From Strongyloides papillosus (Eukaryota > Nematoda > Chromadorea > Rhabditida > Strongyloididae), in assembly GCA_005656395.1 (NCBI GenBank), contig SRSI01000050.1:4402001-4466000 (forward strand): a DNA stretch of 64,000 nt, read 5' to 3'. Position 1 is the stretch's first letter. Each line of letters opens with the position of its first letter. The notes below the pieces were generated by a model. It saw only the letters and a list, made by a program, of their open reading frames with translations. It had not been told where the DNA came from and did not search any database. Positions 1 through 12,945 of the stretch are shown here, piece by piece. A program made the position numbers and the translations under genes.

Positions 1-1445
1 TGCATGTATATTACACTTCAATAAAGATTACTTTGTACTTTAAATGATCGAATAAGTTTTCAAATTTTCTATTTTGATTGCTTATAAAAGTTCTAGTTAT
101 TTATTTTTCTATTACCGTAAAATTTGAAACATATGGATACTCCTACATAAACTTTTTAATAAAAAAAGTTTTAAAGGTCAAATTGTAAACATATATTTTA
201 TTTTTGATTAAGTTTATTGATAATACTAAAAAATACATTAAATTTATAATATGATGCAATTTTAGTGTCAAATGAATTTAAATTATAAAAGTTTATACTA
301 ACAAATAATTTGCTTTCTTCTTTTTTTACTTTATTTTTGAGTTATTATTTATTAAAACATTTTGTTATTGAAATTTTTTATAAAATATATGTGTATATCA
401 ATTTATTATTCATATGTCGTCACATCATTTTTTCTATAATAATAGTTGTTGTTAAAACATATATTTATGATAAAATAAAGTTCATTAATGTTTATTTCAC
501 CTTGTGACTTTTATTGTATCTTTCAAATGAAGTGTCAAAGAATTGAAAGTATTTTTATATAAACACGACGATGGAAATTTTAATATAATTTATATATAAA
601 TATTGTATATTAAAATTATTGTTTACTTGTATTAAGTTTAGATAAATTAAAATAAAGGAGACATGTACTATTACAAATTGTATGTTATTGGCATCAATAT
701 AAAATGAAATAAAATTTATAACTTTGATTTATAAAATAAAAGCGTTTTGAGTTTTTACTTGCTATAATGATCAGCCTTTTATGAAAGTAAAACTAAAAGT
801 AATTGAAATTTTTAAAATTTTAACTTTTTTGTTAACTTATATTCGCCTATTCATATATATAACCATTTTATCAAGGGATTTTAGTTGGTAAAACAAAAAG
901 AAATTCCATCTCCACACTCTTTTCTTCTTATATCAAGAGGAAGTGGTAAATTTAATTGGCATGGTTAAAGAACTTTTATATGATAAAATTTTTATTTTGT
1001 CTATTTTTGTAAGATATGTAAAATATATATTTTTCTATATGATATTTTAAGTATCTTTTTATAATTAATTTTTTTTTTATATATTACTTCAGACAAAACA
1101 ATTATATTTTAATCATCTTCAAAACTTTTTTCTTTTATTTAAATTTCGAAATATATCTAATTATTAATATTTCTTAATTAGCATTCTATTTTTTCTCTTT
1201 ATAATATTATTTAATGGTGGAAATTAACTCTTAATTAATCTATTAAAATCATTTATTTGAATGTAAAATAAACAACAAAACGAATTCCGTTTTTTTAACA
1301 CTTTTTTTGAGAGTAATTTTGTATGTAATAATTAATTAGGTAGAAAAATAATGTACAAAAGATTTTAGAAAAAAAAATGAAATGGTATACTTGATACATC
1401 TATATTCTTAAACTTTTTTTTTCCTGTTGATTAGATTCTTTTCCT
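1..1445. other. AT-rich intergenic region
   Basis: I see no supportable gene here. Open stretches are short, low in complexity and lack splice-site context or recognisable protein character. Homopolymer A/T runs dominate. Confidence 0.6.
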
Positions 1446-2084
1446 TTAATTAATTGTAATTTTGTCACAAACACCGTTTAATTGTGATAATCCTGCTTTA
1501 ACAGCACATCCACAAAGATCTCTAACAACAGGTGTTGAGAAACCAGAAGCTTGAGCACATTGTTTAGTTTGTTGAACCATAACGGTATCAGATGGGAGAT
1601 CTAATCCACAGTTATCTTGGCAATTTCCAGCTTTACCTTTCATACATTTAGCAACACAACTATAGAATTTCTTACCAACGCCGAGTAATGGTTTAACTTG
1701 TGATAAAACACCACTTGAACTGAGCATTTTGTTAATCTCACTTATAGCAGCGATTTTAATTGTTTCCTCGTATCTTTTCTTAACCATATTTCCTGGTCTT
1801 TTAGCACAGGTATTGGCTAATTTGTCATTTTGGCATTTAATAGTACTCTTTATCATTGGTTCTTTGTTAAGAATGCATGATCTTAATGCTTGGTAATTAG
1901 CACCAGTCTTAGCGACATGATGTTGACATTGGTCAGCACAAACAATAACAGAATCTGAAAATTTACTAACACATGGTTGGATTTCACTACAAACACATTG
2001 TTTTATCATTTGTCCTGTTGTTATTGTAATAGTAGTGGCAGCAATGAACAAAAAAACACTAGATAATTTGATAAATGACACCAT
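1446..2084 (-). CDS. Secreted cysteine-rich nematode protein
   Basis: A single exon of 212 codons. The first 25 residues (MVSFIKLSSVFLFIAATTIT then TITTGQ) form a clear signal peptide, so the product is probably secreted or lumenal. The mature part has 16 cysteines, including CVC near its start, several C-x3-C spacings (VCADQC, CVAKC, CQDNC) and CGC near the end, implying a disulphide-rich fold. There is no membrane segment after the signal peptide and no GPI-type hydrophobic tail. I do not recognise the family; the pattern recalls broad nematode secreted Cys-rich families but I cannot name one. The start is the only Met before the signal peptide. No neighbouring gene lies within 4 kb upstream. 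Confidence 0.85.
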   Translation of the reverse strand: MVSFIKLSSVFLFIAATTITITTGQMIKQCVCSEIQPCVSKFSDSVIVCADQCQHHVAKTGANYQALRSCILNKEPMIKSTIKCQNDKLANTCAKRPGNMVKKRYEETIKIAAISEINKMLSSSGVLSQVKPLLGVGKKFYSCVAKCMKGKAGNCQDNCGLDLPSDTVMVQQTKQCAQASGFSTPVVRDLCGCAVKAGLSQLNGVCDKITIN

Positions 2085-5000
2085 GACGTTTTCTATTGTT
2101 GTGTTTTGTTAAAAAAAGGTATTATTTAATATAGAATAATTGTATGTAGTGAAGTAAGAATAGTTTCATTCCATTTAAATACCATAAAATCTTGAGTAAT
2201 GTTGTTTTGTTAATTTCCAAAACTAAAACCAACCCTTAACTGGTTTGTTAATTTATTTTGATCAAGGACAAAATATTATTATACTCTATGTAATTTCTTT
2301 TTTGTATTTATTTGTATATTTTTCGTTTCTTATTAAGTATATAAGTATGTTACATAATAGGTGTATAGAGGTTGCAAAAAAAGTTAGAAAAATTTCTATA
2401 AAATTTATTTTTTAATGAACTTGACAAAAAATGAATATGCATTTGATATTTTAAGATAATATGTTTCAAAAATGGCGATAAATATCTCTTTGTTGATTAT
2501 CTTTTATATTTATCAAAATATCTCATTGTGTACTTTTTTTTTAAAATTTTACAATTTCTTATATCAACGAAAAATTTGTATAATTGATAAAATGTTTATT
2601 ATCTTTTTCGTTTGTCAAATGAAATCACTTCCTAAATTTGTTTATGTACTTGTAGACCTAATCTTATATCTTTTATCAGAGACATAAAATAATGTTGTAA
2701 ATATCTTCTTTGGTGAATTTGACGTACAGTGGAAAGTACCGGAAAATTTTTTTTGTTTTAAATGTCACTATATTTTATGAATCGTGATTCAGTGAAATAA
2801 CCTATAAAGTTTATTTCTTAATTTTATTATAGTGTAAAAAATTTAATGGTATTATTTTGGTGTTACATGATGTATATTGTTATACCTTTATATTAACATA
2901 GATTACATGATAAGATAAAATGACTTTGATTGAAATGAAATAATTTATAGGAAAGTATGAAAATTGTATTTGTGTTATTTTTAGAAAATGATTACTGTTT
3001 ATTAAATATTTAAGTAACACTATCAATTTAATTTCAGATAGATTTATGTAATTTTAGTATAAGTTCATATCAATGGGTAAACATTTTGATATATGATATA
3101 ATTGTATAAAAATAATTGCGAATGTAATCCTTTATTATTTTTATATCATATTTCCTTTATCATGAAAAATATCTGTAAGATTTATTGTTTGCTTATGAGT
3201 TATTACAGAAAGTTCTCTCTCCATCTCGAAAAGGATTGCATTTTTTTCAAATATCAAGATAACTTTTAATTACTTTAAAAGTAAAGTTCTCCCATGTAAT
3301 GAATAGTTTTATTATAATTTTTAATTAAACTAAACATATTATAAACTGTATAAATTGTAAACGAAATATCAAAGATTAAAATTTATTATTTTCGTTGTTA
3401 AAAATTGAATAAGATTTAAAGATGAATTTTTTGATAAAATTTCTTTGCTAAATGAATGATATCATGCCCCATAAATTATATAAAGAATATTATTTAATGA
3501 ATAGATTTAATTAGAAGAAAATATGTTATTGTATAATAAATCATAAGAGAATTGTTTTTGTCTTGTTTGTCAAATGTATGGTAGTCCATTGGGGGGATTA
3601 AATATTAGCTTAAAAACGAGGTAAACTTATTAGTCGTGTTTAGAATATTGTTTAATCTTTCATGGCATAATAATAAAAAAAGTGTTAGACCAACCTCCTA
3701 TTTTTTTCCTGAATAAAATTATCAGAGAAATAGGTAGTTTTTACATGTATATATAACAATAGAAAAAAATGGAATAATAATCCAATAACAATAATAAAAT
3801 AAAAAGCTACACCTTTTTGGTGGCACCTTTTATTTATTTTTAACACATTACAATAAATATATTTTGGTAAATATCGGGGAAAATATTTCTTTTGGTCTTA
3901 ATCTTAAGATACCTCACGTTTCCTAAGCACTTAAGATGTTTAAATATTCTTAAGTTTAAATATCCCTTTAATAAATATCATCAAAATAAACATGTATCAT
4001 GGTGTTTGATATGGTATATATTCTCTAATAAACATTTTTTCTACACTATTTTTTTTGCCATGCCATCCACGATTTTTGAATCTTTGTTTTTATTTATACT
4101 AACATGTATTTATAATTTAATAACATGTCTTTTTAAGAAGATATAAATGTATCAACTTTGCAGATATCATTATAATTTAACACTTTATATAACTCACTTT
4201 TTTTTGCTTTTTTCAATTATGAAATTAACTTTTATTTTTATTTCACTTATTTCCTTTATTATCATAAGATATGTTTCCTTTTTTTGATTTTTTTACTTTA
4301 ACTACTGATAAACAAATTAAAAAAAATAATAGTTTTTTACCATGTGAGGGGGTATATAACATCTTCATATTTTTTATAAATAAATCTATTTCTTTCTCCT
4401 AATGTTTTTAAAGGATAATTGCTGGTTGTTAAAAATATACATCAAAATAATTTATTTGATTTTTGTCTAGAAGAAGAAAGAGTTAAGTAAAAGATAAATT
4501 AGTAACTTTATTTTTGTTCGTAAATTTACAAAAAAAAGTATGGTGTCTATAAATGTGTGTATTTGAAAAGTGAAAATATGTATATAGTTTATGTAAATAT
4601 TTTAAGTGAAAATTATATTGTTATAATCTTCAAAAAAATTCTTTTTTAACTTGTGTCTTTTAAGAAAAATAAAATATTTATGTGTTTATTATTAATGGGA
4701 GCAAAAGACAAGATATTTATAAATATAGATAGGGTGTTTCAAGAGACACTTGAAATTTTCAAATTTAAATAACTTTTTAATACTTTATATTGTTCTACTA
4801 TTTTTTTAAAAATATCTTATATTCAATCATTAGAAGATATAAATATGATAAATATCATTATTAACAAATAATATTAAATGAACTCATAAATTATTAAACA
4901 CTTCCTTCATTTTAATTCGAGAAAAAATTATATAGATAAAATTGACATTATTTGTAATAATTGCCGAATACTTCTGTTAAAAAAATAGAAATAATTATTC

Positions 5001-6100
5001 AAGTATATCCTCATTTTATTATGTTGTGAATTTTTAAACTTATTTAATTATTAGCTTACTTAAAAAATTTTTTTCACATTAAAGTCTTCAACATTGTTTT
5101 AGTATTCTTAATTAAGTATTACTCCATAATTTTTATCTCTCTCTTTCAATAACTATAATATATGTATAAAATGAAAAAAAAATATTCAATATAAAAAAAA
5201 TTATTAAAATTTAAAACTGTAAAGTGACTTTTGACTCGCCCCATATATATATAAGGTTCATTAAATTTTGTTACCAACACTTACACTATAAATAAATAAA
5301 TATAAAAAAAGGCTTTTCTAAGATATATTTAATCAAAATTGTTAATGCAAAAAGGATTAGCAAACTTTTTGGACATTTTTAAACAAACTTCTTAATGGCA
5401 ATTTTTGTTACTCCATAAGTATCTGTTTCTAAAAATAACATCCACTTGTCTTTAACTGTTCTATTTATCAGACGATTATGATTAGGAGAATATATGAAAA
5501 CTACAAAGTGCCGATCGTATCAGTGGAGGCTTATTAAACTTCATTATTATCCTTGATTGATTCTCTAATTTTATTTATTTTTATCACTATTTTTATGAGT
5601 AAAAAAGATTTAATCTTGTATATTAGTTCCTTTTAAAGAGGAAAAAAAATATTTTTATAGATTATTGTGCGATATATTTTTTTTACTATTTTTAAGATAA
5701 AATAATAAAAAGAATAATGGATTTTTTTTTAATTATATATAATTGTATATTAAAAAAAGTTAAGTATTCTGATTAAAGTTTGTTGTTTTTTGTAAATGAA
5801 AAAACTTTATTATATCAATTTGAATTTATTTCATTTAAAATTCTAACTTTTGCTTTATTTTCATTGATAATAATATTTTTGACATCTATATATTTAGTTA
5901 TTTACATAACTTTTAATTACTAATTAATTATATATAAATATTTTCAAAAGACTTTATTATAACCTAAAATGAGACTTTTATTTTATGTATGATATATTTT
6001 TACTTTTAGATTATATAAGAATTATAAATTATTAAAGATAACAAGTATATTTAAAGGAAGGAAGAAGCTTTATTACTCAAAATTATTATTACTAAATAAA
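2085..6100. other. Long AT-rich intergenic region
   Basis: About 4 kb with no supportable gene. The longest open stretches (for example 3892-4146) are Phe/Ile/Leu/Tyr-rich translations of AT-rich DNA with no start context, splice sites or domain. No tRNA, rRNA or repeat array was evident by eye. Confidence 0.55.
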
Positions 6101-6845
6101 ATGGAAACTAAATCAGCCATTTCGGAAGCTATGATGGTTGCTTTCTCGACAGCTGTCTCTGTAGTACCAAAAAAGACCTCTAGAAACTTATCAGATTTCA
6201 GAGATATAGCTCATCTTGCCGTTGCCGTTAACGGATTTGTTTTGACACCCAGGCAACGTTTACTTATCACTGTAAGTTTGTTTTTTATATACTCTTAAAT
6301 TACACTTTTTTTAATAAAAATATTTATAGACATCATATGCAAAGTGGCAGAAAAAGAAAGTTAATGAAACTGTTGGCCAATGGGTACATAAATATATTTG
6401 TGATAACTATAAAGATCTCAAGAAAATTCTAACAGATCCGAATAATAAAGAGGCTGTTGAATTGTACACAACAACAATAACTTCAATAATTGATATGTCA
6501 ATTGAATCTTTGGAATATTTGGATGATGCATTAGGACCATTACTTGTATCATACACAGCTCAAGGTGGACTATTATCAGAATACGAAGATTTATTTAATG
6601 AATATTACTGGAAGTGTGTTTGTGAAGCTTTATGTCAGTTCGGTAAAGAATTAAGCTATTCAAGATTACTACGTTATGATACAATATATGCATTCAGAAT
6701 TGTGATATTATTTATATCCAAAAAAATTTCAAATGGTTTCGAAATGAAACATGGAGGAGGTGGAGAATGTACTAATAATGACAACAGTTGTAGTACAAGT
6801 AAAAGTACAAGCCTTAAAAAAAGTAAAAAATCTAAAGATACATAG
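6101..6845 (+). CDS. Divergent globin-like protein (two exons)
   Basis: Exon 1 is 6101-6271 and exon 2 is 6330-6845, separated by a 58-nt intron (GTAAGT...TTATAG) in phase 0, giving 228 residues. Residues about 48-66 (LTPRQRLLIT then TSYAKWQ) resemble the A helix of nematode globins, which typically reads LT..Q..LL..SW. The middle is helical, and the stretch LGPLLVSYTAQGGLLSEYED resembles an F-helix/FG region. There the proximal haem-binding His would be Tyr, so haem binding is doubtful. The tail is low complexity: a Gly run, then Ser/Lys-rich. The family call rests on pattern resemblance only; it could instead be an unrelated all-helical protein. Gene structure is much better supported than function. 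Confidence 0.6.
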
Positions 6846-8033
6846 ATCATATTACTTCTATCAGATTTCATATTTTTTTCTTTTCTTTATCAATTACTTC
6901 ATACATATTGTAATAAGATTTATAATTAATTTGTTGTACAATAAATTTACCAAACTTGTTTATAAATAAATATGATGTTTATACGTCATGAGACGTGTTA
7001 AGTAGCTAAATCCTACACATTTTTTCTTTAAATTATATAAAATATTAATTGTTTTGAATAGCTTAGTGAATTTCCGTAATATAAGTAGCAATAAACTTAT
7101 TTTAATCGTTTCCTGTTTCTTTTTGTTAAAAAAATATTTATTTTCCATAAAGTTTTTGAATACATGATATTAATGTTTATTTTTCATTACTTAAAGGGAC
7201 ATTTTTCCTCCTAAATATTGCATATATTAAAAAATTAAGTTTATATTTTTAAAAGATTTATTTAATGTGCCCGGATAATTGAAAAAATAAAATTTATGTA
7301 CCGTTTTTTATTCAAAAAAACAACTGAAAGTTTTAATAAATAAATATAATTTTTCTAAATAATGGAAAAAAACAATGGTAATTTTATTTAGAAGAAAATG
7401 ATGTTTAAAATAATGGAGAAAAAAGTAAATTTACAGTATCATAAGATAGATTTAATAGAAAAGTAAATATGTTTTTAGGGTTCCATTAACAAAAATATAT
7501 CAATATAAAATATACATAATAAAAAGATTATTTCTTTTTGTTGTCAATAAAAAATAAAGATAATGTTCTGGCAAATATTGTTTACTCGCTAAACTAGAGT
7601 TTAACTCTTTCTTAACAACTTATTTTTTTAATGTTTGTGTAGGTGTCTAGACAACAAAAATATTTTCACTTCAAAAGGTAAAATATTTTACGTTTCATCG
7701 TTTATCAAATTATCTCGTCAAATATATATATACAATTATCTCTTTGTGATCAAATTTTTAAATGAGTTTTACTTCTTCTTATCAAAAAATATAGTGATAC
7801 AAGACGAGTTTTGTTAAAGTCTGTACTTATTGCATTTGAAATTAAAATATAAAAACATTTGTAATATTTAAGAATGTTTATCCAAATTCAACTAGAACAT
7901 TTAATTAATATCTATGTTAAATTATTTAAAATAAAAAGTCATACATTAAATATGATAGCAGCACATATTGATAGTTAGTTTTATTCTTCCAAAACAAAAA
8001 CAACAACATCTTATCAAAAATTATAAATATATA
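6846..8033. other. AT-rich intergenic region
   Basis: No supportable gene or RNA. Small open stretches in both strands are low-complexity translations without splice or start context. Confidence 0.55.
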
Positions 8034-8264
8034 TTAATTTGTTGCATCCATTATGCTTTCTTTTTTATGATACCTGGAGTAGCAAAATTTACATCCAAAA
8101 AATGAAAAAACAAGAACTGTTACAATGATACCAGCTATTATCCATGATAAATATCCTTTTGAAGAATGTGTATCACTTTCACGTTGCCGAAATCTATTGA
8201 CGCCAAAGGATAGAGAATAATTTATCATTAAGATAAACACAATATAGATAGTTAACTTCTTCAT
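8034..8264 (-). CDS. Small single-pass membrane protein
   Basis: A 76-codon open frame beginning with a good signal sequence (MKKLTIYIVFILMINYSLSF). A polar, basic/acidic segment of about 20 residues follows, then a strong transmembrane helix at roughly residues 40-60 (WIIAGIIVTVLVFSFFG), then a short Cys- and Lys-containing tail. This is the layout of a tiny type I membrane protein. I do not recognise a family. It could be one exon of a longer gene, but the signal peptide at the start and a stop shortly after the tail make a complete one-exon gene plausible. Confidence 0.55.
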   Translation of the reverse strand: MKKLTIYIVFILMINYSLSFGVNRFRQRESDTHSSKGYLSWIIAGIIVTVLVFSFFGCKFCYSRYHKKESIMDATN

Positions 8265-9546
8265 AGTATGACAAATATATAAATAAATAATGTAATATCA
8301 ACAACAATTATATTTTAAGGGTAGGAAAATGTTACAATTAAAAAAAATATGTATTATTTTTAAAAGTTATCATTATATAATATATGATACATTAAATTTA
8401 TTTATACTTTCAAAGGGCACTTTGACATGCATCAAAATACTATCATTCTCTGTACAAATATAATAATAAATTAATTTAAAAAGTATTCATATATGTTTTT
8501 GTTTATAAAGAAGAAAGTAAAAAATTGTAACGTACTATTTTTTTAAAAATTGTAGCAGTGTAAATTATATTTATTAAAAAAGGGAATGATAAAAATTTTT
8601 AGTTTCGCTTTTACGTTGATGAAAGACATCTCTCAATGATGTCACTTTTAAAGTGTTAACTTTAATTAAAAAGTATTGTCAATTAAAGAAAAATCCTGAT
8701 TTTACTTAATAATTTAATTTCCAAAAGTTCTTATGACATTTTTTTAATTGACACAAACATGTATTTTTATAAATTCATGTTAGAAAATCAAACAAATTAT
8801 CTAAAATTAATAAAGCATGATAGAAAAAAAATTACTGGAATGGAAAGAAGTATTTCTACAATCATTTTGGTGATTATTCAAGATATATTTTAATATGAAT
8901 AACTTTGGAGAGGCCTAAATGGTAGTGGGGTAATGCTCAAATTTCGAGAAAATATTTTCTACCGAAATCAAATATATTAAAGATGACCATTTAGTTAAAA
9001 TTTCGACTTATACTCACAGACTCCGTTTGATAATAGTTATTTCTTCGTGTCGCTTAAGCTACAACACCTTGACAATTGTAATCCATCCAATCCACAATCA
9101 AAATTTGCAAAGTAATCTTCAATTTACGTACAATTAAAGTACATCAACAACCTTTGTAAAAAGATTAATTGCCAGTCAGAAACTAACCATTACTTTATAT
9201 AATTCCTCTCAAAACGATTTCTACACGTTGTACATTAGCCTGCAGAAATTCGACATATGCTTGCATGTATTTACTTCGAAATTCCTTATTCATTCTTTCC
9301 GATAAGAACTTTTAAATATAAAAAGTGCAAACTCTTAATTTATTATTGAACATTATTCCACAACAAATGTATCTGTCTTAGGTGGAAATTAATTTAAAAA
9401 ATGATCATAACCACAAATAAATGTAATGGTATTTTGTGGATTGTTTAATGTTACATCCCGCGCTCCTTGTCTCTTTCTACGTTTTTTTCTACATTTCCTA
9501 AATACGTTTTTTATCTAGTATTTAATGCTTCCACTTTCAGTGAAAA
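8265..9546. other. Intergenic region ending in a spliced-leader-like acceptor
   Basis: No gene is supported. The 3' end at 9530-9540 reads TCCACTTTCAG and lies six bases before the ATG at 9547. This is the expected shape of a trans-splice (spliced-leader) acceptor for the downstream gene. Confidence 0.5.
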
Positions 9547-11581
9547 ATGTTTGAAGATATTCCAATACTTAATGAAGATATCCAGCTTGATCCTTCCTTG
9601 CTTAAGATGGATCCAAACAAGAAATATAGATTTGTGTTAAAGTATGTTTTTATTGTGTTTATTTCTTTTGATTTCTTAATTTTTTTAGTGTATATAGAAA
9701 AAGTGACAACTACTCTGAAGCATTCAAAGTTGGGGCTCGTTATATTTTGTTTTTCGCAAAATCCTTTGAGAGCCTTAACGTTTTTGCATTCAGAGCTATG
9801 GTTCACAAGTACAGGGGATTATTCAAGCATCTCCCGACTAGGACTGATGAAGATAAGAAGTACATGCTACTTTTATACATTGAACTCGTAAGTTGAATTA
9901 AATTGCTTTCTTGTAGTATGTATTGTTTTACTTTTAGTGGAAAACCAATACAACTATGACAAAGCGGGAATTTTTTGAAAGAGTGTTGGAGAAAGACGAA
10001 TTGAATGATTTCTGGCCGTTTTATGTCTACTTTGGAAGATTATTTGCTGCTGAGGAAGACTACCACTGTCTAGAAATGGTGGTTGATAAGGCAAGGCTTG
10101 AATTAAAAAGTAATTTCCACGATATTGCCCAGTTGGTTGCGTTGGAAGGGATGATTCCGACTGATTTCAAGTATACTCGCACCACGAATGTGAGGGGTGA
10201 TTCAATTATACACATGTTTAAGGCCTACGCCAATGGTTCATATCAGGAGGTATTTATTTCGGAACACAAACATTCAAATCTCCGCCAAAATGAAGATTTT
10301 AAACCAAAGGAGGCCACTCCTAAGGAACCTGCAGTAGTGGAAGACAGTGGTTTCTCCTTTTCGTTCGAAGGTGTGGAAAGTGTTCCTAACTCTAAAAATG
10401 GAGATAAAGGTGACACCTCTGCTCCTGTAATTTCAATAAATGGGGAAGATGGAGTAGATAATGTCAAAGAGGAGAAAGAAAAAGAAATTAACGATACTGG
10501 CCTTGGGGACTCATCACTCTTCTCTAAACTTAGTGAGATAAAAACTGGTTTTGATAAAAGTTTGGAGAACGTTAATTCTAATGACAACGGCAGCGAAGCT
10601 TTTGCTCTCTCACAGTATGGAGAATTCCCACCAATTACTTTTGATTTCTTTAATCAAACACCATTGGATGGAGGGTTAGATGTCCCATCATTTCTTTCTA
10701 GCCCCGATAAACCACGGATAAAGAGATTTGGAGGAGATGATAGTTCTGAAGAACAACATATGGACGATGATAAAGAAAGTAGTTATGTTTATACTCAAAA
10801 CGTATTTACAAATTTACTCTTTGGAATAAACGATCAAAACTCAGCGGATGACTTTGATTACTCTCCTTTGAAGAAGAAAGGACGCATTAGAGATGAGGAG
10901 CAGGACCATCTTGACAAATCAATGCATATGGATGATGACTTCGAGGAGGGAATGAAGGAACGCCTAACTCTAGGATCTGGTGAACCTGCTTCAGTTGCCG
11001 ATAGGGACAAAGATGATAATAACCATCAGTTTGATAATTCTTTGGTAAATATTGGGCAGGAATTTGTTGAAAATTGGGATTTGGGTATTTCTTCTACTTC
11101 TATCAAGGGATCTGATACTACGGATATCCATACCGAAGAAGATCATTTGGAGGACAAATCAGAAGCTATCACGGATGATAGGTTTGCTTATGATTTGAGA
11201 TTTACCCAAGATGTATTAACAAAACCACCTGAGGTTTCTACAGAACCTGTCAGTGAAGACCACCAAAGTCTTGTCATTGATTCTTGTAGCAGAATTTCTC
11301 CGATAGAAAAAGTAATTGAAATAATGTCATCACATGTCCATTTGGAGGATTCTAAAAAGCCTATGACATACGATGAAATCTTCATAGCTGATGACAGTGA
11401 GGAAAAAGACAACAATGATTGTGATGATATCTCCATTGAATCTAGAGAGCCACCTACTTGTAAGAATACGTATGATGAGAAGACTGCAGTATGCGGATCA
11501 GAAGGTGTTGAAAAAACTTCCGGTGACATGCAAGAGGATCCAAATGACAACACCGAGGCCAAATGGATGCTTTTCCAATAA
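9547..11581 (+). CDS. Mad3/BUB1 homology-region-like protein, short paralogue
   Basis: Three exons: 9547-9641, 9689-9887 and 9938-11581, with introns of 47 and 50 nt, giving 645 residues. Exons 1-2 and the start of exon 3 encode about 160 helical residues. The segment after LLLYIEL (MTKREFFERVLEKDELNDFW, then FYVYFGRLFAAEEDY) resembles the second half of the Mad3/BUB1 homology region 1, a TPR-like domain of spindle-checkpoint proteins. The rest is acidic, Ser/Thr-rich and apparently disordered, with an SPLKKKGR patch. There is no kinase domain. The downstream gene has the same intron positions, phases and exon 1-2 lengths, so the two are tandem duplicates. The domain call is by pattern only; a generic TPR-like protein is the alternative. 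Confidence 0.7.
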
Positions 11582-12945
11582 AAATTATATCCCAAATCAG
11601 AAGACAAAAGTTGAGCTGTAAATTGTACATCAACGAGCCAGATTCCACTCCAATTTTCTGCTTTGTCGGTTTAGATGTAAATTTTTTTGTATTTCTGTAT
11701 ATTTGTATATTCCGTCTTTTCATTAATAAATTTTTTTTTACTTAAAAGTTGCTTTAAATTACTATTGTTATTCAATATATTCTATTGTAATTGTTTATAA
11801 TGGAGGGGAGAGCTTTCTGGAAGAGAGAAATGTGTTAAAGGAGTTGTTATTGGTAGCAAAACACTTCATTCACATAACTTATCGAAGATATGTTAGACAA
11901 AAAGTTTGATATAACGACCATATACAATATTCGAAATGATACCAAAATTTATTTGATTACAAATATTAGTCATCGATCGCAATATTTTGTTATCTTATTT
12001 TATTTGTTACCATTTTTTTAAATTAAACACAAGATCCTCTCACTATACTCACATGTTGTCATTTATCTCGACACAGAATTAACTAAATTTTAATACTAGC
12101 ACAAATGTTTTTTCTATGCGAAGCACTCTCCATGAATTAATTTCTATTTGATTCTGCATCGAAGCCTTACAAAGATGTACCAAAAGAAATTCATTTTCTT
12201 CATTCAATATATTGTTTTATGATAGTTAATAGCGAAGGGGAGGACTTTCTGGAAGGCAGATTTGGGTAAAAAGAGTTATCACTGATAATAGAATACCTCA
12301 CCCATCTTTTAGCAGTCAATTACATGTCGAACAAAAGGTCTGTTTTTAACAACTATATATACAATATTCAAAATAACACCGCGAGTTATTTGATTAAATG
12401 TATTGGTCACAATGTTTTATTTTGTTACCTTATTTTATACTGTGTCACCATAATTTGCGTAACACAAGATTATTTCACCTTATTTACATCTTGTCACTTA
12501 GTTGAGTTCAAAATCAACTAAATTTTAGTACTAACATTCAACACTTGTAATACGAAGCTTTCTCCATGAGTTAATTTCTATTTGATCGTGTGTACAAGAA
12601 GTCTCGCTAAACTTAACAAGGATAAATTCATTTGCCTACACAAATAACACCTCCTCAGTGGATACACTATATTCCAATTTGTTTACCAATTTGGCGCGAT
12701 ATTTTTGTCACCCCATTTAAATGTTGTCTTTGTTTTCTCATCATTTTCCGCCATTACTGTTGTGGAGATGTATGCGTGTTTTTATTCTTTTTTATGAATT
12801 TTTCATTCATTTATTGTTTCCAGTGTGTTTCTCAGTTTCACCTCAATTTTTTCCTCTTATTTTGACCCACATTTCACGTGAACAAAATATTTAAATTTCA
12901 TTACTTATTATGCGATATTTATATTTTTGTTTTTTTTCAGACAGA
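11582..12945. other. Intergenic region containing a tandem duplication
   Basis: This spacer between the two paralogues is non-coding as far as I can see. Most of it is a two-copy direct repeat, listed separately. It ends in TTTTTTTCAG at 12931-12940, five bases before the next ATG, again a likely spliced-leader acceptor. Confidence 0.6.
11769..12625. repeat. Two-copy ~430-bp intergenic tandem repeat
   Basis: Unit 1 (about 11769-12198) and unit 2 (about 12199-12625) align along their whole length with a period near 430 bp. Shared landmarks include TTCAATATATT, GGGGA..(A)CTTTCTGGAA, ATACAATATTC, TTATTTGATTA, CTAAATTTTA.TACTA and CTCCATGA.TTAATTTCTATT. Divergence is substantial, so the duplication is not recent. 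Confidence 0.8.

Noticed and set aside
3892..4146. 84-codon plus-strand open frame in the 2.1-6.1 kb gap
   Set aside because: Composition is that of random AT-rich DNA and there is no convincing signal peptide, splice context or domain.
5490..5560. Less AT-rich patch (AAGTGCCGATCGTATCAGTGGAGG) considered as a small RNA gene
   Set aside because: I could not match it to any spliceosomal, SL or other RNA I know, nor find a supporting hairpin by eye.
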